From: Salinirubellus litoreus
GTDB lineage: Archaea; Halobacteriota; Halobacteria; Halobacteriales; Haloarculaceae
Direction: 5' to 3'
DNA: 64,000 bases
Assembly (NCBI RefSeq): GCF_037335815.1
Contig: NZ_CP147841.1
Location: 1,984,001-2,048,000 of the forward strand
Shown here: in pieces, positions 16,687-25,655 of the stretch
How positions within the stretch are numbered: position 1 is the stretch's first letter
How the letters are laid out: each line of letters begins with the position of its first letter
Notes under the pieces: generated by a model
Database searches by the model: none
Told to the model about the DNA's origin: nothing
The model's input: the letters and a program-made list of their open reading frames with translations, nothing else
Translations under genes and position numbers: made by a program

Positions 16687-18017
16687 TGGGTGGGGACGAC
16701 CCCCCGGAGGAGGCTGTCGAGCGCGCGACCGCGGTTCGCCCGGACGGCGGCGAGCCGGTCGACTACGCCGCCCGCGCGAAGGACCACCTCGGGTTCTCCC
16801 GCTGGTGGCTCATCGTCGCGGCCGTCCTCGCGATGGCCGTCATCAGCCCCTACCAGTACGTCTGGTCGTCCATCGAGGGGCCGCTGGCGAACGACCTCGG
16901 GATCCCGCTCCCCCAGCTGGGCTTCGTCTTTACGCTGTTCGTGATCTTCCAGGCCGGCTCCCAGTTCCCCGTCGGGTGGTGGCGCGACGAGCACGGACCC
17001 CGCGCGGTGACGCTCGTCGCCGCCGTCCTCGCCGGCGGGGCGTACTACCTGCTCGCCTACGCGACCAGCATCTGGCAGCTGTACGTCCTCTACTCGGTCG
17101 GCGCGATCGGGGTGGGGATCGTCTACACCGTCGCGGTGAACACGGCGATCAAGTGGTTCCCCGACAGGCGCGGGCTGACGACGGGACTCGGGACGATGGC
17201 GTTCGCGGGCGGCGCGGCGCTGTTCGTCCCCTTCGTGCGCGCGAACGCCACGGTCGAGGCGTACGGCGACGTCCTCCGCGCCATGGGGGTGATCATCGCC
17301 ATCGCCATCCTCGTCGCCGGGTTCGTCCTCCGAGACCCCCCCGAATCCTGGTACCGGGCGCTCGAGGACGACGAGACGACGGGGAGCGACGCCGACTACA
17401 CCTCCGGGGCGATGCTCCGGACCTGGCAGTTCTGGCTGATGTACGCGATGTTCATCGGGGTGAGCGGCGCGGGGCTGATGCTCACCGCGAAGATCGTCTC
17501 GTTCGCCCAGGCGATGGAACTGGACGCCGTCACGGCGACGCTGTCGGCGACGCTACTGCCGATCGCGGGCGGGGCCGGCCGGCTGCTCCTGGGCGAGCTC
17601 TCCGACCGGGTGAACCGCCGGGTCGCGATGGCCGTCACCTTCTCGCTCTGCGGGCTCGGGCTGTTCGCCGTCGTCGAGTTCGCTCGCGCCGGGACGACCC
17701 TCGCGTTCCTCCTCTCGGTGGTGGTGGCGACGTTCTTCTGGAGCCCGCAGTACACCCTGTTCCCCAGTATCGTCGCCGACTACTACGGCGAGGCGCGATC
17801 CTCGGCCAACTACGCGCTGCTCTACTCCGGGAAGATGTGGGGCGGCGTCTTCGGGGGGGCGGTGGCCGGGTGGGCCGTCACCGTCGTCGGCTGGTCGACC
17901 ACGTTCCGTATCGGCGGGGCGCTGGCCCTCTGTGCCGGGCTGGCGGCCGTCCTCCTGCGGCCGCCGGCGCGCGAGTCCACCTCCTCCACGACGGGCACGC
18001 CGGTCGGGCAGGACTGA
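16686..18017 (+). CDS. MFS transporter, OFA (oxalate/formate antiporter-like) family
   Basis: A 443-residue protein with 12 predicted helices. It has FTLFVIFQAGSQFPVGWWRDEHGPR (MFS motif with GxWxDxxGPR), the OFA-like stretch YSVGAIGVGIVYTVAVNTAIKWFPDRRGLTTG, and a second-half repeat at LLLGELSDRVNRRVAM. The substrate is unknown; OFA members move carboxylates. The ATG at 16686 uses the last base of the ggt stop (TGATG), so the two are translationally coupled and probably act on related compounds. Confidence 0.85.
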   Translation: MGGDDPPEEAVERATAVRPDGGEPVDYAARAKDHLGFSRWWLIVAAVLAMAVISPYQYVWSSIEGPLANDLGIPLPQLGFVFTLFVIFQAGSQFPVGWWRDEHGPRAVTLVAAVLAGGAYYLLAYATSIWQLYVLYSVGAIGVGIVYTVAVNTAIKWFPDRRGLTTGLGTMAFAGGAALFVPFVRANATVEAYGDVLRAMGVIIAIAILVAGFVLRDPPESWYRALEDDETTGSDADYTSGAMLRTWQFWLMYAMFIGVSGAGLMLTAKIVSFAQAMELDAVTATLSATLLPIAGGAGRLLLGELSDRVNRRVAMAVTFSLCGLGLFAVVEFARAGTTLAFLLSVVVATFFWSPQYTLFPSIVADYYGEARSSANYALLYSGKMWGGVFGGAVAGWAVTVVGWSTTFRIGGALALCAGLAAVLLRPPARESTSSTTGTPVGQD

Positions 18018-18293
18018 GTCCCGAATCCCCGGCCGTCTCGGGTCCGCCACCCGTCAGTCGAGCCCGCCCGTCTCGCCGGAGGCCACCGGTGGGAGTGTGC
18101 CGTCGTTTTGATTAAATGACACGAGTGGGACGTGCGGTTCCGGACCGGGAGCCGTGGGATGTCGGGATGGCCGATCCGTTCGACGCGAGGAGGACGCGCC
18201 GCGAGCGGTCTCCTGCTACGACCGGCGGGAGGGGCGAAACGAGGTGCTGCCGCGAGGTCGGCGTCCGACGAGGGCGATGAGGACGGATCGTGC
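18018..18293. other. Intergenic region, convergent genes
   Basis: About 276 nt between the convergent MFS and receiver-GAF-PAS genes. An isolated AT-rich patch (TTTTGATTAAATGACAC near 18106) stands out but has no believable gene downstream. Nothing else is seen. Confidence 0.4.
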
Positions 18294-19574
18294 TCACCCC
18301 TCGCTCCCGTCCGGCTCTCGGGGGGCGACGTCGCGGACGAACCCCTGGACGGCAGCCACCTCGTCGCCCTCCATGATGGGGGTGACGTTGACCTCGCTGT
18401 CGACCGTGGAGCCGTCGCTCGTGACTAGCCTCACCTCGAGTCCGAGAACGGGCTCACCGTCGAGGGCGGCCCCGTACCGCCTGCTCGCCCGTTCGAGGTC
18501 GGCATCGGACACGTACTCGGCGAAGTGCGTCCCGACCATCTCGTCGGGATCGTAGCCGAGGAACTCCTCCGCGGCCGGCGAGACGTACTCGAAGAACCCC
18601 CCCGGGTCCGCCCGGAATATGGTGTCGGGGCTGAGTTCGGCGATCTGCCTGAACTTCTCCTCGCTCTCGCGGAGCCGTCGCTCGGTCTCGGAGCGATCGA
18701 TGGCCGTCCCGAGCAGGTTCGCGACCGTCCGGACGAACGTCACCTCGTCGTCGGTGAACGACCGCTCCTCGACGGTGTGGGTACCGAACACCCCCCACGG
18801 CTCCTCGTCCCGCCCGATCGTCACGCTGAGTCCCCCCCGGACGCCCGCCTCGGTCAGCAGTTTCGCCCCCTCGAAGCGCTCCTCCTCGGTCAGGTCGGCG
18901 ACGACGGCCGACCCGTCGACGAGCGCGTGCCCCGCCTGTGAACTCGTGCCGTCGGGGACCATCGCCTCCCCGACGAGTTCCTCGTCCCAGCCGGCACCCG
19001 CGACCAGGAGGAGGTCACCGTACGCCGGACGGTGTTCGAGCACGTTCGCGTAGTCGGTCCCGAGCTGCTCGACGGTGGTTTCGACCGCCTGGGTGAACAG
19101 CTCCGAGATCGGGACGCCCTCGAGCGCCCGCTGGGCGAGGGTGGCGATGGCCTCCTGCTGGTGGATCTTCCGCTCCAGGGTCGCCTCGGCACGCGCCTGG
19201 CTCACCAGGTTCTCGATGCGATTGGCGAGGACCTTGAACTGATCCGTCCCGGTCACCTTCTGGAGGTAGTCGTTGACGCCGGCCGAGATCGCCGCGCTGG
19301 CGATCTCCTCGCTCCCCTTCCCCGTGAAGAGCACGAACGGGAGGTCGGACTCGCGCTCGCGGACCGCGCGGAGGAACTCCAGTCCGTCGGTCCCCGGCAT
19401 GTCGTAGTCGCTGACGACGCAGTCGACCGGCGAGGACTCGATGTGTTCGAGCCCCGCCGCCACGCTCGTCTCGACGGTCACCGAGAGCGACCCCGACTCC
19501 CGTTCGAGTAATAGTGCTGCGAGGTCCACGAACTCCTTGTCGTCGTCGACGTGGAGCACGCGGATATCGGTCAT
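18294..19574 (-). CDS. Receiver-GAF-PAS signalling protein without output domain
   Basis: A 426-residue protein. Receiver domain (1-125): VLHVDDDKEF, phosphoacceptor Asp in CVVSDYDMPGTDG, and switch Thr/Lys in FTGKGSEEIA and YLQKV. GAF domain about 150-300: TTVEQLGTDYANVLEHRPAYGDLLLVAGAG to ATAIDRSETERRL-like linker. PAS domain about 305-415: FRQIAELSPDTIFRADPGGFFEYVSPAAEEFLGY. No histidine kinase or HTH follows, so it must signal through protein contacts or an unlinked kinase. The start at 19574 sits 22 nt after a minus-strand TATA box. Confidence 0.88.
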   Translation of the reverse strand: MTDIRVLHVDDDKEFVDLAALLLERESGSLSVTVETSVAAGLEHIESSPVDCVVSDYDMPGTDGLEFLRAVRERESDLPFVLFTGKGSEEIASAAISAGVNDYLQKVTGTDQFKVLANRIENLVSQARAEATLERKIHQQEAIATLAQRALEGVPISELFTQAVETTVEQLGTDYANVLEHRPAYGDLLLVAGAGWDEELVGEAMVPDGTSSQAGHALVDGSAVVADLTEEERFEGAKLLTEAGVRGGLSVTIGRDEEPWGVFGTHTVEERSFTDDEVTFVRTVANLLGTAIDRSETERRLRESEEKFRQIAELSPDTIFRADPGGFFEYVSPAAEEFLGYDPDEMVGTHFAEYVSDADLERASRRYGAALDGEPVLGLEVRLVTSDGSTVDSEVNVTPIMEGDEVAAVQGFVRDVAPREPDGSEG

Positions 19575-19596
19575 TGCTACGTCAAGATGCCCCCCG

Positions 19597-19605
19597 GATA
19601 TAAAT
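19597..19605 (-). promoter_or_regulatory. TATA box of the receiver-GAF-PAS gene
   Basis: On the minus strand this reads ATTTATATCC and ends about 23 nt before the ATG at 19574, indicating a leaderless transcript. Confidence 0.55.
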
Positions 19606-19904
19606 CGGTTACCTCCCGAAACGAATCCCGGAGTCGATCCGTGGTGGGTACCACGCTCCTGCCTCGACCTCCGGCACGCCCCGGGCCGCTGTACGGTCGA
19701 CCGGGTTCGATACCGGGCGTGACCCCTCGCTTCGCTTACCGGACCGTGGCCGTCCCCGTATGGTGTCTCACGACGGACCGCTACCACAAACTAGTTGTTT
19801 CGTGCGTCCCTGACCATACGGTGAGTGGGATGGGGATACGCGAGATCAGTGGGCTCGCCACCGGCGTGTACGTTCCCGCCGTACGTCGACCCACGAGGCT
19901 GCTA
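19606..19904. other. Intergenic region, no gene seen
   Basis: About 300 nt between the divergent signalling gene and the beta-helix gene. I see no convincing ORF, RNA or repeat. The only ATG near the beta-helix gene (19904) is out of frame with its signal peptide and meets a stop after six codons. Confidence 0.4.
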
Positions 19905-19907
19905 TGA

Positions 19908-21293
19908 GGTGGTACCATCGGTAACGACGGACACCCGGACGGAGCGCGGGACCGGGCCATCAGCCGCCGCCGGCTCCTGAAGGCGGCCGGGCTCGGCATC
20001 GCCGGGGCCGGGATCACCGCGGCACTGGGTAGTGCCGTCACGAATCTATCCGCGCCGACGTCGACGCCCACGCCATCGTCCGGGGGGAGCGATAGTAGCG
20101 AAGAGGGTGTCTCGGACGACTACTCGTACTTCACCGGGGGCGTGACTTCGTTGTCCGATTACGGGGGTTTACAGGCGGCGGTGGACGGCACGCCGGCCCG
20201 TGGCGTGCTGCTGATCGACGAGGACGTGACGGTGTCCTCCCGGATCGACCTGCCATCGAATCTAAAGATCCAGGGCGACGGCGGTACGATCAGTGTGGCG
20301 GGTACCAGAACCCGGACGTTCGAAGGCGACGGCGTGGAGAACGTCTGGATCGACGGGATCGACTGGAACGGACGGCGCAACAGCCACTACTTCGGTATGT
20401 CGATGTTCGAGGGAGACTGTGCGAACATCAGGATAACCAACAACGTGCTGCGGGAAGCCTCGGGCAATTTCGTATCGTTCAGAACGAGGGGGGCTGGAAC
20501 GCTCCAGGAGGACATCTACGTCGGGGGTAACGTGCTGCGAAACGAGCGAGAACCGAGGGACGACGGTCACGGGATCGTCTGGGGGTCGGACGACGAAGGG
20601 GAGGGTCGACACGTGCTCTTCGAGGGGAACATGCTCCGAAACTACGGGGCGTCTCAGGGTATCGGGTTCTTCGCGAACGAGCGGGAAGGCCCCGTGGGGC
20701 GTCTCGAGAAGTTCGCGGCTGTAGGGAACGAGATACTCTGGGAGGGGCGCGGCCGGCAACTGGGCGGACATGGGGTCGTCGCGGAGGGGAACACCCACAG
20801 GTGCGTGCTGTACGGTAACCACGTCGAAGGACCAGACAACCCGTTCAACGGGTTGTCGGTCACCAAGGAGGGCGAGAAGAACCTCGTCGTACGGAACTAC
20901 TCGGAGGTCGGCAAGTCCGGCCTCACGATACAGAACTACGAATTCTACGAGCCGAGCGGTCCGCCGAGCCACAATATCTTCGCGCGGAACCTCGTGAGGA
21001 ACTCGGACGCGGGCTTCCACCTCAGGAACACTGACACGCCCAACGCCGTCTTCCAGAACCGGTTCGAGGACTGCGATACCGACATCAGACTCTCCGGTTC
21101 CCGGACGAGCGGTTACTGGGAGAACAACGGTGGATACGCCGGCGAGGTCGGTGTTCCCGCGGATCTGGGAACCTCCGTATGGGTGCAGACCAACGACGGG
21201 AGCTGGAGCGGAGCCGCCTCCTGGAGCCGCGGCAGCAGTGCTCCGGACGACCCGGTCCGGGTCAACGTCAGCGTCGACCGAGATGACGGCTAG
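19908..21293 (+). CDS. Tat-exported right-handed beta-helix protein (no visible start codon)
   Basis: The reading frame encodes a Tat signal (ISRRRLLKAAGLGIAGAGITAALG, about 17 codons after an in-frame stop at 19905-19907), then a TPTPSS linker and parallel beta-helix repeats such as NIRITNNVLREASGNFV, VLFEGNMLRNYGASQGI and CVLYGNHVEGPDNPFNG. Such folds occur in pectate-lyase-like and surface carbohydrate-active proteins; no catalytic set is identifiable. No ATG, GTG or TTG lies in frame between the stop and the twin-arginine motif. The first in-frame GTG (20142) would delete the signal. A one-base indel relative to the ATG at 19904 would restore a start, so sequencing error, frameshift mutation or non-canonical initiation are all possible. 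Confidence 0.75.
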   Translation, partial: GGTIGNDGHPDGARDRAISRRRLLKAAGLGIAGAGITAALGSAVTNLSAPTSTPTPSSGGSDSSEEGVSDDYSYFTGGVTSLSDYGGLQAAVDGTPARGVLLIDEDVTVSSRIDLPSNLKIQGDGGTISVAGTRTRTFEGDGVENVWIDGIDWNGRRNSHYFGMSMFEGDCANIRITNNVLREASGNFVSFRTRGAGTLQEDIYVGGNVLRNEREPRDDGHGIVWGSDDEGEGRHVLFEGNMLRNYGASQGIGFFANEREGPVGRLEKFAAVGNEILWEGRGRQLGGHGVVAEGNTHRCVLYGNHVEGPDNPFNGLSVTKEGEKNLVVRNYSEVGKSGLTIQNYEFYEPSGPPSHNIFARNLVRNSDAGFHLRNTDTPNAVFQNRFEDCDTDIRLSGSRTSGYWENNGGYAGEVGVPADLGTSVWVQTNDGSWSGAASWSRGSSAPDDPVRVNVSVDRDDG

Positions 21294-21432
21294 CCGGTGG
21301 GAGAGCGAACGACCGACCGGGACGGAGGTGGAGAGCGTATCGGTCTTCGGCGAGAAGAGGCGAGGAAAGCGTATCCCGGACGTCACCGGGGAATCCCGGG
21401 GGTATACGCCTCCGGACGATACTGACGCAGGA
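21294..21432. other. Short intergenic gap before tRNA
   Basis: 139 nt between the beta-helix gene and the convergent tRNA-Thr gene. I see no gene or structured element. Confidence 0.3.
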
Positions 21433-21504
21433 AGCCTAGGCCGGGATTTGAACCCGGGCTCTCGTCCTTACCAAGGACGCGCTTTACCGCTAAGCTACCC
21501 AGGC
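21433..21504 (-). tRNA. tRNA-Thr(GGU)
   Basis: On the minus strand a full cloverleaf forms. The acceptor GCCTGGG pairs with CCTAGGC (one G-U). The D arm GCTT/AAGC follows, then the anticodon stem CGTCC/GGACG with loop TTGGTAA (anticodon GGT), and the T arm CCGGG/CCCGG around TTCAAAT. It has 72 nt including the discriminator base; CCA is not encoded. There is no intron. It reads ACC and ACU codons. Confidence 0.95.
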
Positions 21505-21600
21505 AGGCAGTAGTTGGTAGCCGCGATTCGTCTTTAGTCGTTTCGGATTGGACCGCGGTCCGGCCCCGTGGAAGCGGGGGAGCGCCGGACGCGACCCGTC

Positions 21601-23670
21601 TCAGACGAACGCGAACACGAGGAGCGCGAAGACCGCGAGCGCGATGCTGTACTTCAGGCCGCTGAGCACGCTGTCGTTGGCCAGCTTCCCGGTGATGAGT
21701 CCCGTCCCGACCGACTGGACCAGCGCCGAGTGGAAGAAGACGGTGTGGTAGAGGTCGATCGAGGACCTGCTCAGCTGGACGGGGTTGTTCGAGGTTCCCT
21801 CGCCCGCCGCGGCGGCCTGGGTGACGACGGGACCGAGGAACGACTTGTCGATGATGACGATGACGGCGAGGTAGACGAGGAACCCCATGACGACGATGGC
21901 GGTGTAGGAGTTGAGCTTCTGTCTGCGGTCGCGTTCGAGCCGGTAGCGGTGGCGGGTGTCCTCGGCGGCGGTGCCGAGCACCCGGTGGAGGTCACCCGTC
22001 GATCGGGAGCCCTCGGCGACGATCTTGCAGGTCCGAGTGAGCTGTGGCACCTCCAGCCGGCCGGCGAGCGAGAGCAGCGCCCGCCGGATGTCGTTGTTCC
22101 ACTCGATGTCGTTGCGGACCATCCGGAGCTCCTCGGCGAACGACCCCGAGAGGTTCCGCGCGACCAGTCCGAGCCCCTCGGTGAGCTGGATGCCCATCTG
22201 GTTGGCGCTGGCGAGGATGTCGAGCGCGTCGGGGAGCCGACGGGTCACCGTCCGCTTGCGGCCCTGCTCGTACTCGTGAAACGCCGTCAGCGGGAGCGTG
22301 ACGACGAGGAACGGCAGGACGAACAGGAGCGACGTCGTCCGGAACGGATCCGCGACGATCGCGTCGGGCGTCGGGGTGGCGAGCCCCGCGACGATCACGA
22401 GACCGGCGAGCGCGAGTGCGCCCGGGACCGTCAGCCCCAGGGTGTAGAGCGGCTCGCGCCGGAACACCGCCACCGGGTCGGAGAAGAATTCGCTGATCTC
22501 GCTCCGGCGGCGGATGCGCTGGAAGGTCTCGAAGTGGGGGTGAGCGCGCACGACGTCGCTGGCCTCCCCGCCGGCGAGTTCGGTGACGTCGAGGTCGTGG
22601 CCCGGCTCGCGGTACGGCTCGGAGAGCGTCGCGATGACGACGAGGAAGCCGGCCATCCCGAGAGGGACGACGGCGTAGACGACCGCCAGCAGCGGGACGA
22701 CGGTCTGTGCGCCGAGGAACGACATCATGATGAGCGTCACGACCAGGAACAGCGGCGCGGCGACGAACCCGACGATGAACAGCTCCGAGAGCGTCGCGAG
22801 CGTCTCGAGGAACGACTCCTGTTCGGACATCGCCCGATCCATGTACTTGTCGGACTCGTCCCGGAGGAAGTTCGTGACGTCACCCCCGGAGTCGAGCACG
22901 GAGAGCAGGTCGTCGAGGAACTGCTCCATGTTGTCGCTGGGGGTGAGGTTCCGCGCGTTCCGGAGCGCGGTGAACACGTCGTTGCCGAACAGGTCGATGT
23001 CCCGGACGACCATGTCGAACTCGTTGGCGACCTCGCCGTAGGTGTCCTCGGCGTCGGCCATCCGGCGGGCCACCTCGACGAACTCCATCCCGCCGAACGA
23101 GAGCGCGTACCCGTAGACGATGGCGTGGGGGAGCATGAGGTCGATGTTGCGCCGGCGGCTGTCGACCACGTAGCTGGGGTGGTAGTACCGTGCCGCCCAG
23201 GCCGCCACGACCGCGAACACCGAGGTCACCGACGCGATGACCGCGCCGGCGATGGGGGCCCGGTTCTCCGAGAGGAACCCCGCGATCCCCGACGACATCG
23301 GGACGGGCGACTCCGGAGCGAGCGCCTCGAAGACGCCGAACGTCGACAGCACCCACGTCAGGAGCAGCCCGAAGAGGAGGCCGAACAGCCCCGCGAGCGC
23401 GGCGTACGTGACCGTCCGGGTCAGGTAGAGGTCGTAGGTGGTGCCGAACCGGCCCTGGTTGAGCCGGCGCTGGAGCCCGACGTACTCGTCGGAGTGTGAC
23501 TTGAAGTACGCCCGGATGTAGCCGAACTTCTCGCGGAGGACCCGCTTCCGAGCCCGGGTGACGTCCCACTCCCGCGGGAAGTACTGCTCTGACTCGTACT
23601 CCGGGACCGGAACCCGGTCGTCGCCGTCGGGGCCCGAGCCACCGAACCGGCTTCCTGACTCGTTGCTCAC
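21601..23670 (-). CDS. pilC: Archaeal type IV pilus membrane assembly protein (PilC/TadC-like)
   Basis: A 689-residue T2SF-type membrane protein with two homologous halves, each with cytoplasmic helices and membrane segments. The first half contains NLTPSDNMEQFLDDLLSVLDSGGDVTNFL and EQESFLETLATLSELFIVGF. The second contains NQMGIQLTEGLGLVARNLSG and RLEVPQLTRTCKIVAEGSRSTGDL. It is the platform on which PilB drives pilin polymerisation. Its GTG start directly abuts the pilB stop on the same strand, so the two form an operon. Large tandem halves are usual for haloarchaeal PilC. Confidence 0.9.
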   Translation of the reverse strand: MSNESGSRFGGSGPDGDDRVPVPEYESEQYFPREWDVTRARKRVLREKFGYIRAYFKSHSDEYVGLQRRLNQGRFGTTYDLYLTRTVTYAALAGLFGLLFGLLLTWVLSTFGVFEALAPESPVPMSSGIAGFLSENRAPIAGAVIASVTSVFAVVAAWAARYYHPSYVVDSRRRNIDLMLPHAIVYGYALSFGGMEFVEVARRMADAEDTYGEVANEFDMVVRDIDLFGNDVFTALRNARNLTPSDNMEQFLDDLLSVLDSGGDVTNFLRDESDKYMDRAMSEQESFLETLATLSELFIVGFVAAPLFLVVTLIMMSFLGAQTVVPLLAVVYAVVPLGMAGFLVVIATLSEPYREPGHDLDVTELAGGEASDVVRAHPHFETFQRIRRRSEISEFFSDPVAVFRREPLYTLGLTVPGALALAGLVIVAGLATPTPDAIVADPFRTTSLLFVLPFLVVTLPLTAFHEYEQGRKRTVTRRLPDALDILASANQMGIQLTEGLGLVARNLSGSFAEELRMVRNDIEWNNDIRRALLSLAGRLEVPQLTRTCKIVAEGSRSTGDLHRVLGTAAEDTRHRYRLERDRRQKLNSYTAIVVMGFLVYLAVIVIIDKSFLGPVVTQAAAAGEGTSNNPVQLSRSSIDLYHTVFFHSALVQSVGTGLITGKLANDSVLSGLKYSIALAVFALLVFAFV

Positions 23671-25518
23671 CTACTCGACCTCCAGATCGGATGGGTCGAG
23701 GTCGTCCGCCCGAATCGCCTCGAGCACGCGGTCCTGGTCGGCGATGAACGTGTGGATGGTCCGGGCGACGTCCTCGTACCACGTCACGTCGTTGTCCAGC
23801 AGGTACTCCAGCACCTCCTGACGGCGGTCGAACTCGCGGTTGAGTCGCTTGGTGCTCCACCCCCGATCGTCCGCGATGTCATCGAGCACGTCCGACTGGA
23901 ACGTCTCGTTGTACGAGTCGGTCTTCGGGTCCCAGTCGAACACCTCGTTGACCGAGATGTCGTCGTCGTCCCCCCGCGCGAGCAGCTCGGTGATACTGTC
24001 GTTGCGTCTGACGCGCTGGTCGCCGAGCATCACCTGCCGCTGGATGGAGATGATGTCGAGCTCCTTCAGCATCTGGGTGGGGACGTTGAGCGGCTCGTTC
24101 TCGATCCGGTTGATGACGCCCTTGACCGACTCGGAGTGGAACGTCGAGTAGGCGGCGTGGCCGGTCGCCATCGCCTGGAAGAACGTCAGCGCGACCCGTG
24201 ACTCCGTTCTGATCTCGCCGACGAGGATGTACTCCGGTCGCTGGCGGAGCGCGGCCTGGAGCTGCTGGTACATCGTCACCTCGCCGCGACCCCCGGAGGT
24301 CGTCGACTCCCGGGTGACCGACTGCACCCAGTTCTGGTGGGGCAGGGATATCTCGCGCGTGTCCTCGATGGAGACGACCTTGGACTTCTTCGGGATGAAG
24401 AAGGAGACGGCGTTGAGGCTCGTCGTCTTGCCCGCGCCGGTCCCGCCGGCGAACAGCAGCGAGCGGTTGTTCTCGATGGCGAGCCAGAGGTAGGCCATCT
24501 CCTCGACGGAGAACGTCTCCCAGTTGATCAGGTCGATCGGCGTGTCCGGCACCGAGGAGAACTGCCGGATGGTGAAGTTCGGCCCCCGTGTGGCGATCTC
24601 GCCGCCGAACGTCAGCTGCACGCGAGAGCCGTCGGGGAGCGAGCCGTCGACCATCGGGTTCGCCACCGAGAGGTGCTTGCCCGAGCGCTGGGCCATCCGC
24701 GTGACGAACGAGGAGAGCTCGCGGCTCCCGAACGAGACGTTGGTGTCCAGGTCGCGGTGCTCGTCGTGGTAGACGAACACCGGGACGTCCACCCCGTCAC
24801 AGGAGATGTCCTCGACGTTGCCGTCGCGCATGATCGGGTCGATGCGCTCGTAGTCGAGGAAGTCCCGCTGGAGGTAGTAGAGGATCTTGTGGACCGAGAG
24901 CGGCTCGATGGCGGCGGTGTGTGCCGCGACGAGCTCGCCCGCCCGCCGGGTGAACGTCCGGGTCCGGTCCTCGTCGTCGCCGACGTCGTGGTACATCAGG
25001 TTGTTCCGGAGGACCTTCGTCAGCTCGTCGAGGACGTACTCCTCGTACTCGTCGAGTATCGGCTCGGTGATCCGGTACCGGCGGTCGTCGGTCTCCGCCT
25101 CGTCGAGGATCGAGACGTACGCGAACGGCTCGTTCACCCAGTAGCGATCGATCTCGTCGTACTCCCCGAGGTAGGAGAAGTCGAACAGCCCCGCCTCGAC
25201 GGACTCCTCGGCGGGGATCCCCGCGAACTCGCGCAGGTTCGACTCGGCGATCGACTCCTTGGCGTCGGCGAGGACCGCCCGCCGCGTCGGGTGGTCGACG
25301 AGCTCGTCGTCGATCGAGAGCTCGTAGAGGTCCGAGATCGACGGATCCGCCCCGTCACCACCGCCCGGACGATCGGATCCGGTGGCGGATCCGCTCGATC
25401 GCCTCCGGAGGGTGCCCGTGACCCCGGCGATGGCGTCGGCGATCGTCTCCGTCATCCCGCCACCGGCCGCCGGATCTGACGGGTACTCAAGTGGCCCGTC
25501 GTCTGATTCACTCCCCAT
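23671..25518 (-). CDS. pilB: Archaeal type IV pilus assembly ATPase (PilB-like)
   Basis: A 615-residue type II/IV secretion ATPase. The N-terminal region of about 200 residues precedes the catalytic core: the Asp-box region ISCDGVDVPVFVYHDEHRDL, Walker A GGTGAGKTTSLNA (about residues 355-367), VVSIEDTREISLPHQ, Walker B-like YILVGEIRTESR, and the His box ATGHAAYSTFHSESVKGVINR. It supplies energy for pilus assembly with PilC. The C-terminal extension of about 110 residues, ending in DLDPSDLEVE, is haloarchaeal-type. The likely clients are the two pilin-like genes at 25656 and 27936. Confidence 0.92.
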   Translation of the reverse strand: MGSESDDGPLEYPSDPAAGGGMTETIADAIAGVTGTLRRRSSGSATGSDRPGGGDGADPSISDLYELSIDDELVDHPTRRAVLADAKESIAESNLREFAGIPAEESVEAGLFDFSYLGEYDEIDRYWVNEPFAYVSILDEAETDDRRYRITEPILDEYEEYVLDELTKVLRNNLMYHDVGDDEDRTRTFTRRAGELVAAHTAAIEPLSVHKILYYLQRDFLDYERIDPIMRDGNVEDISCDGVDVPVFVYHDEHRDLDTNVSFGSRELSSFVTRMAQRSGKHLSVANPMVDGSLPDGSRVQLTFGGEIATRGPNFTIRQFSSVPDTPIDLINWETFSVEEMAYLWLAIENNRSLLFAGGTGAGKTTSLNAVSFFIPKKSKVVSIEDTREISLPHQNWVQSVTRESTTSGGRGEVTMYQQLQAALRQRPEYILVGEIRTESRVALTFFQAMATGHAAYSTFHSESVKGVINRIENEPLNVPTQMLKELDIISIQRQVMLGDQRVRRNDSITELLARGDDDDISVNEVFDWDPKTDSYNETFQSDVLDDIADDRGWSTKRLNREFDRRQEVLEYLLDNDVTWYEDVARTIHTFIADQDRVLEAIRADDLDPSDLEVE

Positions 25519-25623
25519 CGTTTCTTCTCGACGGGTTACGCCGATGCGTGGATAAACGTTGACTCCGATCCAGATATTGAACCGCCCGATAGTGGCCGAC
25601 TCAGCTTCTGTGCATCCGACTAG

Positions 25624-25632
25624 GGGTATATC
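25624..25632 (+). promoter_or_regulatory. TATA box of the Ig-domain pilin gene
   Basis: GGGTATATC lies about 24-32 nt before the ATG at 25656. A perfect palindrome sits between the box and the start codon (next entry). Confidence 0.55.
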
Positions 25633-25636
25633 CCTT

Positions 25637-25654
25637 CGGTGGAGTACTCCACCG
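25637..25654 (+). promoter_or_regulatory. 18-bp perfect palindrome, candidate operator
   Basis: CGGTGGAGTACTCCACCG is a perfect 18-bp inverted repeat lying between the TATA box and the ATG at 25656, ending one base before the start codon. A symmetric site overlapping the transcription start is a classical position for a dimeric repressor. It could equally act as a hairpin at the 5' end of the mRNA. No protein partner is identified. Confidence 0.45.
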
Positions 25655-25655
25655 C

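Noticed and set aside
21568..23499. A very long open frame (over 600 codons) on the + strand opposite pilC
   Set aside because: It is the complement of a clear T2SF gene. The translation is Glu/Arg/Val-rich with no fold or start context. High GC keeps antisense frames open.
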